Translations under genes and position numbers: made by a program
Source: Clostridium vitabionis
GTDB taxonomy: Bacteria > Bacillota > Clostridia > Lachnospirales > Lachnospiraceae
Assembly: GCF_015351765.1 (NCBI RefSeq)
Contig: NZ_JADKQA010000005.1
Coordinates: forward strand, 152,196 to 216,195
DNA: 64,000 bases
Reading direction: 5' to 3'
Notes under the pieces: generated by a model
Seen by the model: only the letters and a program-made list of their open reading frames with translations
Told to the model about the DNA's origin: nothing
The model's database searches: none
Shown: piece after piece, positions 35,807-45,153 of the stretch
Layout: each line of letters begins with the position of its first letter
Numbering within the stretch: the first letter of the stretch is position 1

Positions 35807-37231
35807 AATTATGAAGGACACATATCCATTTTTGGACATGATTATTCCTTCACTGGCAAAAATAACGCCACAATCACGCCGGAAGATGCCAATATCGATG
35901 AGAAGCTTAAGGATGTGTCTGAGGACTTCAATGGCACCGATTTTGGAGAAGAAAAAGCCGGCAATCTTGTTGTGAAGGGTGATATGTCCATTGAGGGAGA
36001 CACCACCAAAGATGCCGCGCATGATGTCGAGAAAGATTCTACGCACGATATCAAGGCTGATCTGGACGTATCGGCAATCCACACGTCTATCGAAAAGTCT
36101 CAGAGTATACTATTGAGCAGCAATGTAACGGCCGCGTATGTGAATCACTTGGAGACAGGCCTCCGCTCGACGTTTACCTTTGAGAACGGCCTGAACGGTG
36201 AGTTCTACGTTCCTACCTCACTGAAGGATGCCCAGGCGCACTACATCTTATCTTCCGCCGATAATGCCCCGCTGATCTACCGCATCAACTACGCCAAATC
36301 CTCATTTGCCAGAGACAAGGTCAGTATCCGCATGGATCTTGACCTGACACACGTAGACGAAAAAAATACTACCTATAAAAATTCCGACAAAAAGCTTTAC
36401 GGTGAGAATGGTGTCATGGAGAACTTTAACCACGATGACACTGAAACTGAACATGGCAGCACATACGACACCAGCACCTTCGGAAATCTTAAGCAGCTCA
36501 TCACGTCCTCTGCCAAGAAAATCAGCCTCATGCTTAAGGGTGTCCTGTTCCACTCGGCGACGGGAAACAGCACTACGACGGAAACTGATACAGAAACGAA
36601 AACCACTACGCAGGGCTCCATCAAAGGAACGTTGGTCGGCTACATGAAGGCTGATGTTGGCTATAGCACGGTCAAGGGCAATGTTTCTTACGTGTGGGGA
36701 GCCATGCAGGATGCAGACGGCAAGGATGTCAATGCTGCTGATGATCGGGTGATGCTGACCACACAATTTACAGAAGTAACCCCAAAGAATAATCCGAGCG
36801 CACCGGAGACACCAAGTACGCCGGAAACCCCGAGCACGCCGAACACAGCAGGCACAGAGAGAAGCTCAGGCAAATCGGGGAATTCAGGCAGCTCGAGAAG
36901 CTCAGGCAGATCAAACACGTCGAATATGTCAAGCGTGCCGGACAGCCTGGATACCTCGAACAGCCCGGACACACCAAACACGCTGAACATATCGAATGTG
37001 CCGGGCAGCCTGGATACCTCCAGCGATCCAAATGTCCATGCAAGTTCAGTCACTCATGGAAAAGATAATCAGGCCATGAGCGCCGTGACAACAAGTAAGA
37101 CGGTGAAAAGTCCCCAGACTGGTGATGCAAGCCATCCTTATGTGTGGTTTCTTTCCATGATCGTCTCCGCCGGGATGTGTGGGGGAAGCATTCTTCATTT
37201 GAAGAAGAAAAACAATCGATGATCATTGGAC

Positions 37232-37265
37232 AGAGAGTGCGACGTAACATCGCACTCTCTTTTTT
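37232..37265 (+). terminator. terminator of the surface protein gene
   Basis: AGAGAGTGCGA (37232-37242) pairs perfectly with TCGCACTCTCT (37250-37260), followed by TTTTT. Confidence 0.92.
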
Positions 37266-37304
37266 GTATAAGCACTTCCCGCTGTTCCTCACGGCAGCAT
37301 CCAC

Positions 37305-37332
37305 TTGACATTGCCCCCGAATCTGGTAGAAT
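37305..37332 (+). promoter_or_regulatory. promoter of the MATE gene at 37485
   Basis: TTGACA (37305-37310), a 16-nt spacer and TAGAAT (37327-37332) give a leader of about 145 nt before the start codon. Confidence 0.65.
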
Positions 37333-37484
37333 GTGCCTTGTCTTATCAAGATCTTGTGAGATGCTCATTTAAGGTGGATGAGATCCGGAAACGGATTTTA
37401 TCCGCCTTTTTTCTCTGTTCAGCCCAACCCGTGTGATGACAGCTATCTTTTTCATACACCAATTTCCGCAGGAGGCAACCACTT

Positions 37485-38840
37485 ATGGAACAGGCCGATC
37501 TCACCACGGGAAATGTCCGGCAGAGGCTGCTGGAATTTGCCCTTCCGTTCTTTCTCGCCAACCTCATGCAGGCGACTTATGGCGCGATGGATCTTTTTAC
37601 CGTCGGGCGGTTCACCTCCACCAGCGCCGTGAGCTCGGTCAATATCGGATCGCAGGCCATGCAGCTGGTCACCGTATTTGTGACCGGCATTTTCCTGGGG
37701 ACGACCGTCTCGATCGGCGGCGCCATCGGCATGGACGACCGAAAGCGGGAAAAATCCGCCATCCTCAGTTCCCGGCGGATCCTGGCCGCAGCCGCGACAG
37801 CACTGACCGCGCTTCTCCTGCTCCTCATCCGCCCCCTCATCGGGTGGATGCAGACACCTGAGGAGGCGGTAAATGAAACAGCCACGTATCTGCACATCTG
37901 CGTCTTCGGCATCCCGTTCATTGCCATTTTCAACTGCTACGCGGCCATCCTGCGGGGTCACGGGGATTCCCGGCGTCCCATGCAGGCCGTGTTCATGGCC
38001 TGTGTGACCAATATCGCCGGCGACCTGATTCTGACCGGGGCGATGGGGCTTGGCGTCACCGGCGTCGCCATCGCGACGGTATCCGCCCAGGGGATGAGCG
38101 CCCTCGGGGCATGGATTTTCGCAAGGCAGGCAGTTCACGAAAGCAGCACAGCCCCCGATGCGGAAAATCAGCCGGGACTTTGCCGCCAGATCCTGAAAAT
38201 CGGGATTCCGATCGCCATGCAGGACACGCTGATCAACATTTCCTTTATGATTCTGACGCTGGTAGCCAACCGCCGGGGTCTCGCGGCCTCTTCCGCTGTT
38301 GGTGTCGTCGAAAAACTGATCTCCTTTATGTTCCTGGTTCCGTCTGCCATGCTGTCTGCGGTGACTACATTTACCGCACAGAATCTCGGTGCCGGAAAAC
38401 GAGATCGCGTGCGGGAGGCTGTCCGCACCGGAATTCTGGTGACTGCGCTGTTTGGTGCCCTCATGTGCCTCTCCAGCTGGTTATTCCCGTCCGCGCTGAC
38501 CTCCGTATTCACCCGTGACCCTGTGGTCATCCGGGATGCGGATGAATACCTGAAATCCTACTCCGTCGACTGTATCCTTGTCTCGGTGACCTTCGCGCTG
38601 AACGGCTGCCTCTGCGGCTCCGGGCATTCTTTCGTCGCGTTCCTGCACAACACGCTGGCGATCTTCCTGGTCCGGATCCCGGCGGCTTTCATCCTGAGCT
38701 CCGCTTTCCCGGACAGCATGTTCCCGATGGGATTTGCCAGCCCGCTCGGATCCATCTTCTCCATCCTGTTCCTCTGCTGCTGGTTTCGATTTTGGAAAAA
38801 CAGCAGCAAGAATACTCTCAGCGGACATTTACCAGCTTGA
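37485..38840 (+). CDS. MATE family efflux transporter
   Basis: This 451-residue membrane protein has twelve hydrophobic segments. The N-terminal half opens ADLTTGNVRQRLLEFALPFF and continues MQATYGAMDLFTVGRF. The second half begins QILKIGIPIAMQDTLINISF. It is of the NorM/DinF-like branch common in Clostridia. Its 3' end overlaps the convergent CdaR remnant by 23 nt. Substrate unknown. Confidence 0.93.
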   Translation: MEQADLTTGNVRQRLLEFALPFFLANLMQATYGAMDLFTVGRFTSTSAVSSVNIGSQAMQLVTVFVTGIFLGTTVSIGGAIGMDDRKREKSAILSSRRILAAAATALTALLLLLIRPLIGWMQTPEEAVNETATYLHICVFGIPFIAIFNCYAAILRGHGDSRRPMQAVFMACVTNIAGDLILTGAMGLGVTGVAIATVSAQGMSALGAWIFARQAVHESSTAPDAENQPGLCRQILKIGIPIAMQDTLINISFMILTLVANRRGLAASSAVGVVEKLISFMFLVPSAMLSAVTTFTAQNLGAGKRDRVREAVRTGILVTALFGALMCLSSWLFPSALTSVFTRDPVVIRDADEYLKSYSVDCILVSVTFALNGCLCGSGHSFVAFLHNTLAIFLVRIPAAFILSSAFPDSMFPMGFASPLGSIFSILFLCCWFRFWKNSSKNTLSGHLPA

Positions 38841-39258
38841 GCCCGATGTACAGGATAACAGCGTCACGAAATTTCCACGGATTGTACCCGGTGAGCTCAT
38901 GGATTTTGTCCAGCTGATACTGTAGGATGTTTTTATGGATAAACAGGGCTCCTGCCGTCTCCTTGAGAGACATTTCCCAGGAAAAATATTCCTCGAGAAT
39001 CTGCTTCTCCCTTTCAGACAGCCCGGCGCAGAACTGGGCAAGCCGCTGATAGGCGAGCAAGATAGCCATATTTGCGTACCTCGTCAGGATCCCCTGTGAT
39101 CCCGATGACCGCCGCAGTCTCACCATGATAGGAAAATGGCATATTGATGCCCCTCCTGCTCCCATAGAAGGTATCATCCTTTGAAACTTCGAGCGTCTGT
39201 CCGGTTCGGGCCGCCTCAGCACCGATCTCGTGAAATAAGTCACATATTTCTTCTTAAT
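38818..39258 (-). pseudogene. CdaR-type sugar diacid regulator, decayed
   Basis: One frame carries the last part of a CdaR sugar-diacid domain (LFHEIGAEAARTGQTLEV, then RRGINMPFSYHGETAAVIGI). It breaks after GDPDEVRKY. A second frame resumes ANMAILLAYQRLAQF and runs to the PucR-type C-terminal HTH (SLKETAGALFIHKNILQYQL). The break sits at a short GTACGCAAAT sequence and looks like a small deletion. The N-terminus is cut by a stop, and intact CdaR has about 360 residues. It is divergent from glycerate kinase, its usual target. Confidence 0.8.
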
Positions 39259-39379
39259 AACGTATCTTTTTTCTTTCTGAACCGATAGGATAGATGTATC
39301 AGAAACACAGTCGGAGGCCGAAAATCCGGGACACCGCACAAATCCCGGACACATACACCGTTTCTATAAGGAGGAGTTC

Positions 39380-40528
39380 ATGAAAGCAGTCATTGCTATT
39401 GATTCGCTGAAAGGCAGCCTTACCTCGCGCGAAGCCGGAGATGCCATCCGCGAAGGCATCCTTTCCGCATGCCCTGATGCGTCCGTTACGGTTCTGCCGC
39501 TCGCCGATGGCGGTGAGGGGACAGTTGAGGCGCTTACTCTTGGCATGGGCGGGACGATCCAGGACGTCCGCGTGACCGGCCCTCTCGGAGAGAAAATTAA
39601 CACCCGGTACGGCATCCTCGGTGACGGGAAGACGGCGGTCGTCGAGATGTCCGCAGCCGCCGGAATTACGCTGGTTCCGGTGGAAAAGCGGAATCCGCTG
39701 GAGGCAACCACCTACGGCGTAGGGGAGATCCTCAGGGATGCCATCAAAAAAGACTGCCGGAACTTTATCATCGGGATCGGCGGAAGTGCAACCAACGACG
39801 GTGGCATCGGCATGCTGCAGGCTCTCGGCTACGGCATTCTTGATGAGAAAGGCAGGCAGGTTCCTTTTGGCGCAAAAGGCCTGCGGAACATCGCGGCGAT
39901 CACCGATGATGACGTAATCCCGGAGCTTTCCGCCTGCCACTTCCGCATCGCCTGTGATGTGACCAACCCGCTGTGCGGAGAGCAGGGAAGCTCCGCGATC
40001 TTCGGCCCGCAGAAGGGCGCGGATCCCGCGATGATCGAGCAGATGGATCAGTGGCTCGCCAGATTTGCCCGGATCTGCCGGGAAAACCATCCGAAAGCTG
40101 ACGCGGAACAACCGGGCACCGGCGCCGCCGGCGGCCTTGGTTTCGCCTTCCTGGCCTTCACGAACGCCGTGCTGGAATCCGGAGTCAAAATTGTTCTCGA
40201 GGAGACCCATCTGGAGGACTACGTCCGGGACGCGGATATCGTTGTCACCGGGGAAGGACGTCTGGACGGACAGACCGTGATGGGGAAAGCGCCGATCGGC
40301 GTTGCCAGGATTGCCAAAAAATATGGAAAGCCTGTCATCGCCTTCGCCGGAAGCGTCACCGCGGACGCAAAAGCCTGCAACACGCATGGCATCGACGCCT
40401 ATTTCCCGATTCTCCGGAGGATCTTGACACTCCCGGAAGCAATGGACAGCCGGAACGCGAAAACGAATATGGCAGAGACGGTGGAGCAGGTTTTCCGGCT
40501 GTACCGCATAGCTGCGAAAATTTCATGA
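39380..40528 (+). CDS. glycerate kinase
   Basis: This 382-residue enzyme phosphorylates D-glycerate, feeding it into glycolysis. It is the GlxK/GarK type I family. Motifs are AIDSLKGSLTSREAGDAIREG at the start, LADGGEGTVEAL, IGIGGSATNDGGIGMLQALG and GTGAAGGLGFAFLAF. A GGAGG site lies at good spacing. The neighbouring CdaR regulator is broken, so expression may be constitutive or under other control. Confidence 0.95.
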   Translation: MKAVIAIDSLKGSLTSREAGDAIREGILSACPDASVTVLPLADGGEGTVEALTLGMGGTIQDVRVTGPLGEKINTRYGILGDGKTAVVEMSAAAGITLVPVEKRNPLEATTYGVGEILRDAIKKDCRNFIIGIGGSATNDGGIGMLQALGYGILDEKGRQVPFGAKGLRNIAAITDDDVIPELSACHFRIACDVTNPLCGEQGSSAIFGPQKGADPAMIEQMDQWLARFARICRENHPKADAEQPGTGAAGGLGFAFLAFTNAVLESGVKIVLEETHLEDYVRDADIVVTGEGRLDGQTVMGKAPIGVARIAKKYGKPVIAFAGSVTADAKACNTHGIDAYFPILRRILTLPEAMDSRNAKTNMAETVEQVFRLYRIAAKIS

Positions 40529-40612
40529 TTTACGTTCTTCCGGCGCGGCAAGCCCGGCAGAATCGCCTCCCAAGTGGAGAAGCGGTTCCTGCCTTACTGG
40601 CGGCAGAATCGG

Positions 40613-40975
40613 CTATCTGCCCGCGCCGTTCTTTTCCCTGAGATACCGGATATACTGATTTCCCCAGACTTCAATACTTTTCAGCACCGGCGCAAATTCC
40701 CGGCCAATCTCTGTCAGCGAGTACTCTACCCGGAGGGGAACCTCGGGGTAGACGAGCCGGGTCAGAAGCCCCTCGCTCTCCAGGTTTTTCAGATGTGTGG
40801 TCAGCGTCGCCTGGGTGATATCGATCTCTTTCTGAATCTGATTGAACCGCTTCGGGCCATCCGCCAGGACATGAAGGATCAGGATCGCCCATTTTCCCGA
40901 TAGAAGCTGCTGCGCCGTCACATAGGGGCACATCCCGAACTGGCCAGCCTTCTCGCACTTATCTTTTTTCATCAT
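40613..40975 (-). CDS. HxlR family transcriptional regulator
   Basis: This 120-residue winged-helix regulator has MCPYVTAQQLLSGKWAILIL and the repeat-contact region ITQATLTTHLKNLESEGLL. The conserved Cys near residue 16 is present. It is divergent from the extradiol dioxygenase gene. Three 31-bp repeats sit immediately upstream of its start, so it likely controls both genes from there. Confidence 0.92.
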   Translation of the reverse strand: MMKKDKCEKAGQFGMCPYVTAQQLLSGKWAILILHVLADGPKRFNQIQKEIDITQATLTTHLKNLESEGLLTRLVYPEVPLRVEYSLTEIGREFAPVLKSIEVWGNQYIRYLREKNGAGR

Positions 40976-40980
40976 TCCTC

Positions 40981-41073
40981 CATACTAAAACCAAAGATAC
41001 TTGGTTTCTCTCATACTCAAGCCAAAGATATTTGTTTTCTCTCATACTCAAGCGAAAGATACCTGCACAAGCA
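40981..41073. repeat. three 31-bp direct repeats, candidate HxlR operator array
   Basis: Units start at 40981, 41012 and 41043. The shared core is CATACT-AA--C-AAAGATA followed by TTGTTTTCTCT-like sequence; the third is shortened. They lie between the HxlR start and the divergent dioxygenase gene. Each contains a loose CAA...TTG dyad suited to a dimeric regulator. Confidence 0.75.
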
Positions 41074-41165
41074 AAAAATCCTTCTTGACGACAGTATAGC
41101 ATAGTCGTATTCTTTTTGTTAGTTGGAATTTTAAACTAACAAAGATTTTCAATGGAGGTCGGAAA

Positions 41166-41951
41166 ATGCGTGATCAGAAAATGCCGGTCATCTTCTCCGG
41201 GCACGGAAGCCCGATGCTCGCACTGGAGGATACCGAGGTGACCCGGGGGCTCAGGACTCTCGGGAAAAATATCATCGAACAATTCGGAAAGCCCAGGGCG
41301 ATCCTCGCGCTCTCGGCGCACTGGTACACCAGGGGGACCTATGTGCAGGGCACCGCAAATCCCCGTCAGGTTTATGATATGTACGGCTTTCCGCAGGAAC
41401 TCTACGACTTCAAATATCCGGCCAAGGGCTCTCCGGAACTCTCCTCCCGCATCTTAACCCTGCTCGGGGATCAAGTGTCCGTGAACGATACCTGGGGAAT
41501 CGACCACGGCACCTGGACTGTCCTATGCCATGTATTTCCGGACGCGGATATCCCCGTGGTCCAGCTGTCCATCGACGCGACCCTGTCCGCGGGGGACATT
41601 TACCAGCTCGGCAGGGCACTATCCCCGCTCCGCGAGGAAGGATATCTGATCTTCGCCAGCGGAAATGTGGTTCACAATCTCCGCCGCGTGGAGTGGGATA
41701 ACCCGGGCGGGTCGCCGGAATGCGCAGCTTTCAATCAGGCGATCACAGCGTATGTCACCCGGCGCGAGGACGGAAAGGTGCTCGACTATCCCGCGGTTCC
41801 GCATGCCGTCTACGCCGTTCCGACGCCGGAGCATTTCCTGCCGCTCCTCTACGTGCTGGGCGCCGCCCAGGGAGAAAAGCCTCTGGTGTTCAACAATCAC
41901 TGCGAGCTCGGTGCAATCGCCATGACCGGGTACGCGTTCGGGATGAACTGA
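41166..41951 (+). CDS. 4,5-DOPA-extradiol-dioxygenase-like protein (LigB superfamily)
   Basis: This 261-residue protein belongs to the class III extradiol dioxygenase family of YgiD. It has the metal-ligand histidines in FSGHGSPM and LSAHWYTRG, the catalytic region WGIDHGTWTVL, and NVVHNLR near the C-terminal third. The physiological role of these bacterial proteins is unclear. It is paired with a divergent HxlR gene, an arrangement common in Firmicutes that suggests response to a quinone or electrophile. GGAGG precedes the start. Confidence 0.9.
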   Translation: MRDQKMPVIFSGHGSPMLALEDTEVTRGLRTLGKNIIEQFGKPRAILALSAHWYTRGTYVQGTANPRQVYDMYGFPQELYDFKYPAKGSPELSSRILTLLGDQVSVNDTWGIDHGTWTVLCHVFPDADIPVVQLSIDATLSAGDIYQLGRALSPLREEGYLIFASGNVVHNLRRVEWDNPGGSPECAAFNQAITAYVTRREDGKVLDYPAVPHAVYAVPTPEHFLPLLYVLGAAQGEKPLVFNNHCELGAIAMTGYAFGMN

Positions 41952-42038
41952 CCGGTTCCGGTCAAAGAAATTTTCCTGTGGCAGAATAGAGAAGTGACAG
42001 CGGGGCAATGCCGAATGCGCTCATTGCCAGCGCAGAAG

Positions 42039-42076
42039 GGGGCGGCTGCGGATTCCGAAGAATCCGCAGCCGCCCC
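42039..42076. terminator. strong hairpin between convergent genes
   Basis: A perfect 17-bp stem (42039-42055 with 42060-42076) with a CGAA loop lies between the dioxygenase and the ThDP enzyme genes. Neither side has a real T tract, so its terminator role rests on position and stability. Confidence 0.55.
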
Positions 42077-42117
42077 TTACCCAGTTATATTTCAGGAAGA
42101 TTGAATGGCTGTCAAAA

Positions 42118-43956
42118 TTATTTGCTCTTGTGCGAATGAGAGTGATCCGGGGCAATCCAGTTGCCTTCCTTATCCTTCTCAATCAGCTTACCGTCGGAGA
42201 CGAACTCGTTCGGGCTGTAGATATCGTTGATGTTCCAGCATCCCGGCGTCGGAACGACGATGTTCTCCATCGGCGCCTCAACCAGGAACGGCTTGCCGGC
42301 CTTGTTCATCTCCACAGCCTTCTTCATGGCCGGAAGGAACTCCTCGGCGCTGCTCACGCGGACAGCGTCAACACCGTAAGCCTTGGCGACATCTGCCCAG
42401 CAAGGAGAATAGGTTTCCCCGGCAGCGGTCTTGAACTTGGTGCCGAAGGTTGTGCCGTAGTTCGCATTTTCCAGTCCGGCGATCGTGCCGAACGCGGAGT
42501 TATTCATCACCACCCAGGTGCAGGCGATGCCCTGCTCAACCGCGGTAGCCAGGCAGGTCGGGTTAACACCGAAGCCACCGTCACCGGTCAGCGTAAGAAC
42601 CATCTTGTCCGGGCAGGCGAGCTTGCCGCCGAGAACTGCGGAAGCGCCGAAGCCCATGGTTGCAAGGCCGGAGGAGTGGTGGATTGTTCCCGGAATCGTG
42701 ATATCAAACTGCTGGGCGACACCGTTCTTGTTCCAGCCGACATCGGTGAAGATGACGGAATCTTCCGGAATAGCTTCCTTGACATCCTTCAGGATTCTCT
42801 GCGGGGTCATCGGGAAGCGGTTGTCGTTCGAAATCGCCTCATTGGACTTCTTGAAGTCTGCCTTCGCCTTCGCGATCTCGGCGCGGAGCTCCGGCCTGTC
42901 AATGCCGTTCGGGCAGATCTGCTTCACCTCGTCGAGAATCTGCTTCAGCGCAATCTTGAGGTCGCCGACAGCGCCGATCTCTACCGGATAGTTCTTGCCG
43001 ATCTGATACGGGTCGATGTCGATCTGGAGGAAGGTGGTCTTGTCCGGATCAAAGGTTACGCCCTGATACCAGGAAGAGCTGTCCGCCTCGGCAAAACGGG
43101 TGCCGAGACCGAGGATGACGTCCGCATTTTTCGTCAGAGAGTGGGTGAATTCCAGGCCCCAGAAACCGGTCTGCCCGATCATCAGCGGATGTGTGTCGGA
43201 GATGCAGCCCTGGCCCATCAGGGTTCTGGATACCGGGATATCAAGGAACTCGGCAAGAGCCGCGAGCTCATCGGATGCCTGGGCGAGCAGGATACCGCCG
43301 CCGGCATGGAGCACCGGATTCTTTGCCTCGACCAGCTTCTTCGCGATCGCCTTCGCCGCCTCCGGGTCAATGCCCGGCTTCCAGGTGACATGGCTGTCCT
43401 TGTAGGTGCGTGCCCAGAGGTCTTCCTCAATCTTATAGGAGAACATATCCATCGGCATATCGATCAGGACCGGACCCGGACGGCCGGATTCCGCGAGACG
43501 GAATGCCTTGTCCATGATGTAGGGCAGGGACTCCGGATCGTCGATTCTCCACGCGCGCTTCACGACCGGCTCAAGCAGGCGGTACTGCGTGCCGTCGCCG
43601 TGCATATTGACTTCCTGGTGGGGATCACGGCCGAAATAGTAGCTCGGGACATCGCCGGCGATCACGACCATCGGGATGGAGTCAAACGAAGCGTTCGCAA
43701 CGCCGGTCAGGACGTTCGTGATGCCGGGGCCGAGGTGGCACATCACCACCGAAGCCTTGTGTGTCAGGCGGGCATAACCGTCCGCCGCGGTGGAAGCTAC
43801 CGACTCGTGGCGGTTGGAAATGTACTTTACCTTCTTGCTGCGGGACAGGGCGTCAAGCATCCCGATGACGGTATGCCCGCAGAGGCCGAAGACATACTTG
43901 ACATCACGGCGCTCAAGATAATCCACCATGAGGTCGGAAACCAGTTTCTTGCTCAT
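42118..43956 (-). CDS. thiamine pyrophosphate enzyme, acetolactate synthase-like
   Basis: This 612-residue enzyme has the three-domain layout of the AHAS/POX family. The ThDP-activating glutamate is E51 in SNRHESVAS. The central domain spans about residues 200-330. The cofactor motif is LTGDGGFGVN...VVMNN in the C-terminal domain. E51 argues against glyoxylate carboligase, which has Val there. The protein ends in a His/Ser-rich tail (HSHSHKSK). It could condense or cleave 2-oxo acids. The true substrate is not resolved. A LysR gene lies upstream in the same direction. Confidence 0.85.
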   Translation of the reverse strand: MSKKLVSDLMVDYLERRDVKYVFGLCGHTVIGMLDALSRSKKVKYISNRHESVASTAADGYARLTHKASVVMCHLGPGITNVLTGVANASFDSIPMVVIAGDVPSYYFGRDPHQEVNMHGDGTQYRLLEPVVKRAWRIDDPESLPYIMDKAFRLAESGRPGPVLIDMPMDMFSYKIEEDLWARTYKDSHVTWKPGIDPEAAKAIAKKLVEAKNPVLHAGGGILLAQASDELAALAEFLDIPVSRTLMGQGCISDTHPLMIGQTGFWGLEFTHSLTKNADVILGLGTRFAEADSSSWYQGVTFDPDKTTFLQIDIDPYQIGKNYPVEIGAVGDLKIALKQILDEVKQICPNGIDRPELRAEIAKAKADFKKSNEAISNDNRFPMTPQRILKDVKEAIPEDSVIFTDVGWNKNGVAQQFDITIPGTIHHSSGLATMGFGASAVLGGKLACPDKMVLTLTGDGGFGVNPTCLATAVEQGIACTWVVMNNSAFGTIAGLENANYGTTFGTKFKTAAGETYSPCWADVAKAYGVDAVRVSSAEEFLPAMKKAVEMNKAGKPFLVEAPMENIVVPTPGCWNINDIYSPNEFVSDGKLIEKDKEGNWIAPDHSHSHKSK

Positions 43957-44196
43957 AATTTTTCCTCCGTTTCTCTATCTGCTCATAAAAACGATCAAAA
44001 TTATGGACCCGCAGTCATCCCGGCGTTTCCGCCCTGCGGGGGTGGGTGGATAATGCGGTCTCTTTTGTGAAGTTTGCCGGATTTCTTGCAGTTATTTCTC
44101 TCCGCTTTATCCAATATTGACAATTTCATAGTACAAGAAAAGGAGGGAGAAGTCTAATAGTGAGTTTTCATCAATCAATCGTTATTTTTCATATTT

Positions 44197-45153
44197 TCAC
44201 TCTTCACCGGAGCCTGGAAAATGCACGGTATCCCCGTATTTTCCCGCGCCGCGCGCCTCCAGAAATTCATCGAAAATCTTGCCGTTATCGATGATGAAAT
44301 CCCGGAAATAGGCGGCAGCCGGCGGCATGTAGCGCTCACGGTTCCAGGAGAGGTAGATCTGCCGCTTCGGGATGTCATTTTTGATTTTCAGCACCTTCAG
44401 GCGGTCGGAGATCGGTTCCAGCGGATACGGCATAATCGCCGTGGCATGGGCGGCAGCGATCATGCCGTGCATCGTGGCATCCTGCGCTGTCTCCATGGAG
44501 ATCTGCGGATGAATATCCAATTTGCCAAACAGCCGGTCGGTGAAGCTGCGGAGCTCACAGTTATTGTCAAATGCGATGAAGGGCTCTCCCTCAAGGTCGC
44601 GGAGATCCACCTCATCATGCTCCGCGAGCGGATTTTCCCTGGAGACGATCAGCGCCAGCGGATGCACGCCGATCAGCGCCTTCTCAATCTCCGGATCCTC
44701 AACGACGGTGGACAGCGCGAGGTCGACATCGCCGTTTAACAGCTGCTCGCGGAGCGCCGTGTAGTTGGCGGACTGGTTGAACTGGAAGCGGACGCCGACC
44801 CGGTTGGTCTCCGACATATAGGTCACGATCAGGTTGGTGATAAAGGAGGCCAGGGACGGAAAGCCGGAGAGCACAACGGTGCCGGTGTCCGGATTGACAT
44901 AATCATTCAGGCAGGCCACGCCGTTGTCCAGGATTTTCAGCGCCTTCGTGGCATAGGGGAGAAACAGCTCGCCGTACTTGGTCAGCTTGATATTGCGCCC
45001 CTGCCGCATGAACAGCCGGACATTCAGCTCCTCCTCCAGCTCCTTGATGGAATGGCTGAGATTGGACTGGCTGACATAGAGCTTTTCCGACGCCTTGGTA
45101 TAATGCTCCAGCCTGGCGATGGTGATAAAGTACTGAAGCTGACGAAGATTCAT
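44197..45153 (-). CDS. LysR family transcriptional regulator
   Basis: This 318-residue regulator has the HTH start MNLRQLQYFITIARLEHYT with VSQSNLSHSIKELEEELNVRLF. A normal effector domain follows. The ATG at 45153 overlaps the stop of the EamA gene by 4 nt, so the two are coupled. A GTG 6 nt upstream is an alternative start. It probably regulates the transporter and/or the ThDP enzyme gene downstream. Confidence 0.92.
   Translation of the reverse strand: MNLRQLQYFITIARLEHYTKASEKLYVSQSNLSHSIKELEEELNVRLFMRQGRNIKLTKYGELFLPYATKALKILDNGVACLNDYVNPDTGTVVLSGFPSLASFITNLIVTYMSETNRVGVRFQFNQSANYTALREQLLNGDVDLALSTVVEDPEIEKALIGVHPLALIVSRENPLAEHDEVDLRDLEGEPFIAFDNNCELRSFTDRLFGKLDIHPQISMETAQDATMHGMIAAAHATAIMPYPLEPISDRLKVLKIKNDIPKRQIYLSWNRERYMPPAAAYFRDFIIDNGKIFDEFLEARGAGKYGDTVHFPGSGEE

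Larger units (their letters stand above)
33617..37222 (+). pseudogene. sortase-anchored surface protein gene interrupted by an IS1182-type element
   Basis: The 5' part (33617-34151) encodes a basic start, a signal peptide (LALSVLLASSLSAPTTAMAA) and a Ser/Ala/Glu-rich region. The 3' part (35811-37222) encodes an unrecognised domain, a Ser/Thr/Pro-rich stalk and a sorting signal. That signal is SPQTGD, a hydrophobic span and KKKNNR. Removing the element and one AATT copy gives one unbroken frame of 648 codons (...SNISYN joined to YEGHISIFGHD). SPQTG matches sortase B-type signals of Clostridia. The start at 33617 was chosen over 33611 because GGAG lies 6 nt before it. Confidence 0.85.

Noticed and set aside
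40981-41073. Possible CRISPR array
   Set aside because: There are only three directly adjacent units with no variable spacers and no cas gene. An operator array explains them better.
42118-43956. Glyoxylate carboligase for the ThDP enzyme, feeding glycerate kinase
   Set aside because: The conserved catalytic glutamate (E51) is present, whereas glyoxylate carboligase has Val there.
42130-44070. Long open frame antisense to the ThDP enzyme gene
   Set aside because: Same reason: the ThDP motifs are on the other strand, and the frame only reflects codon bias.
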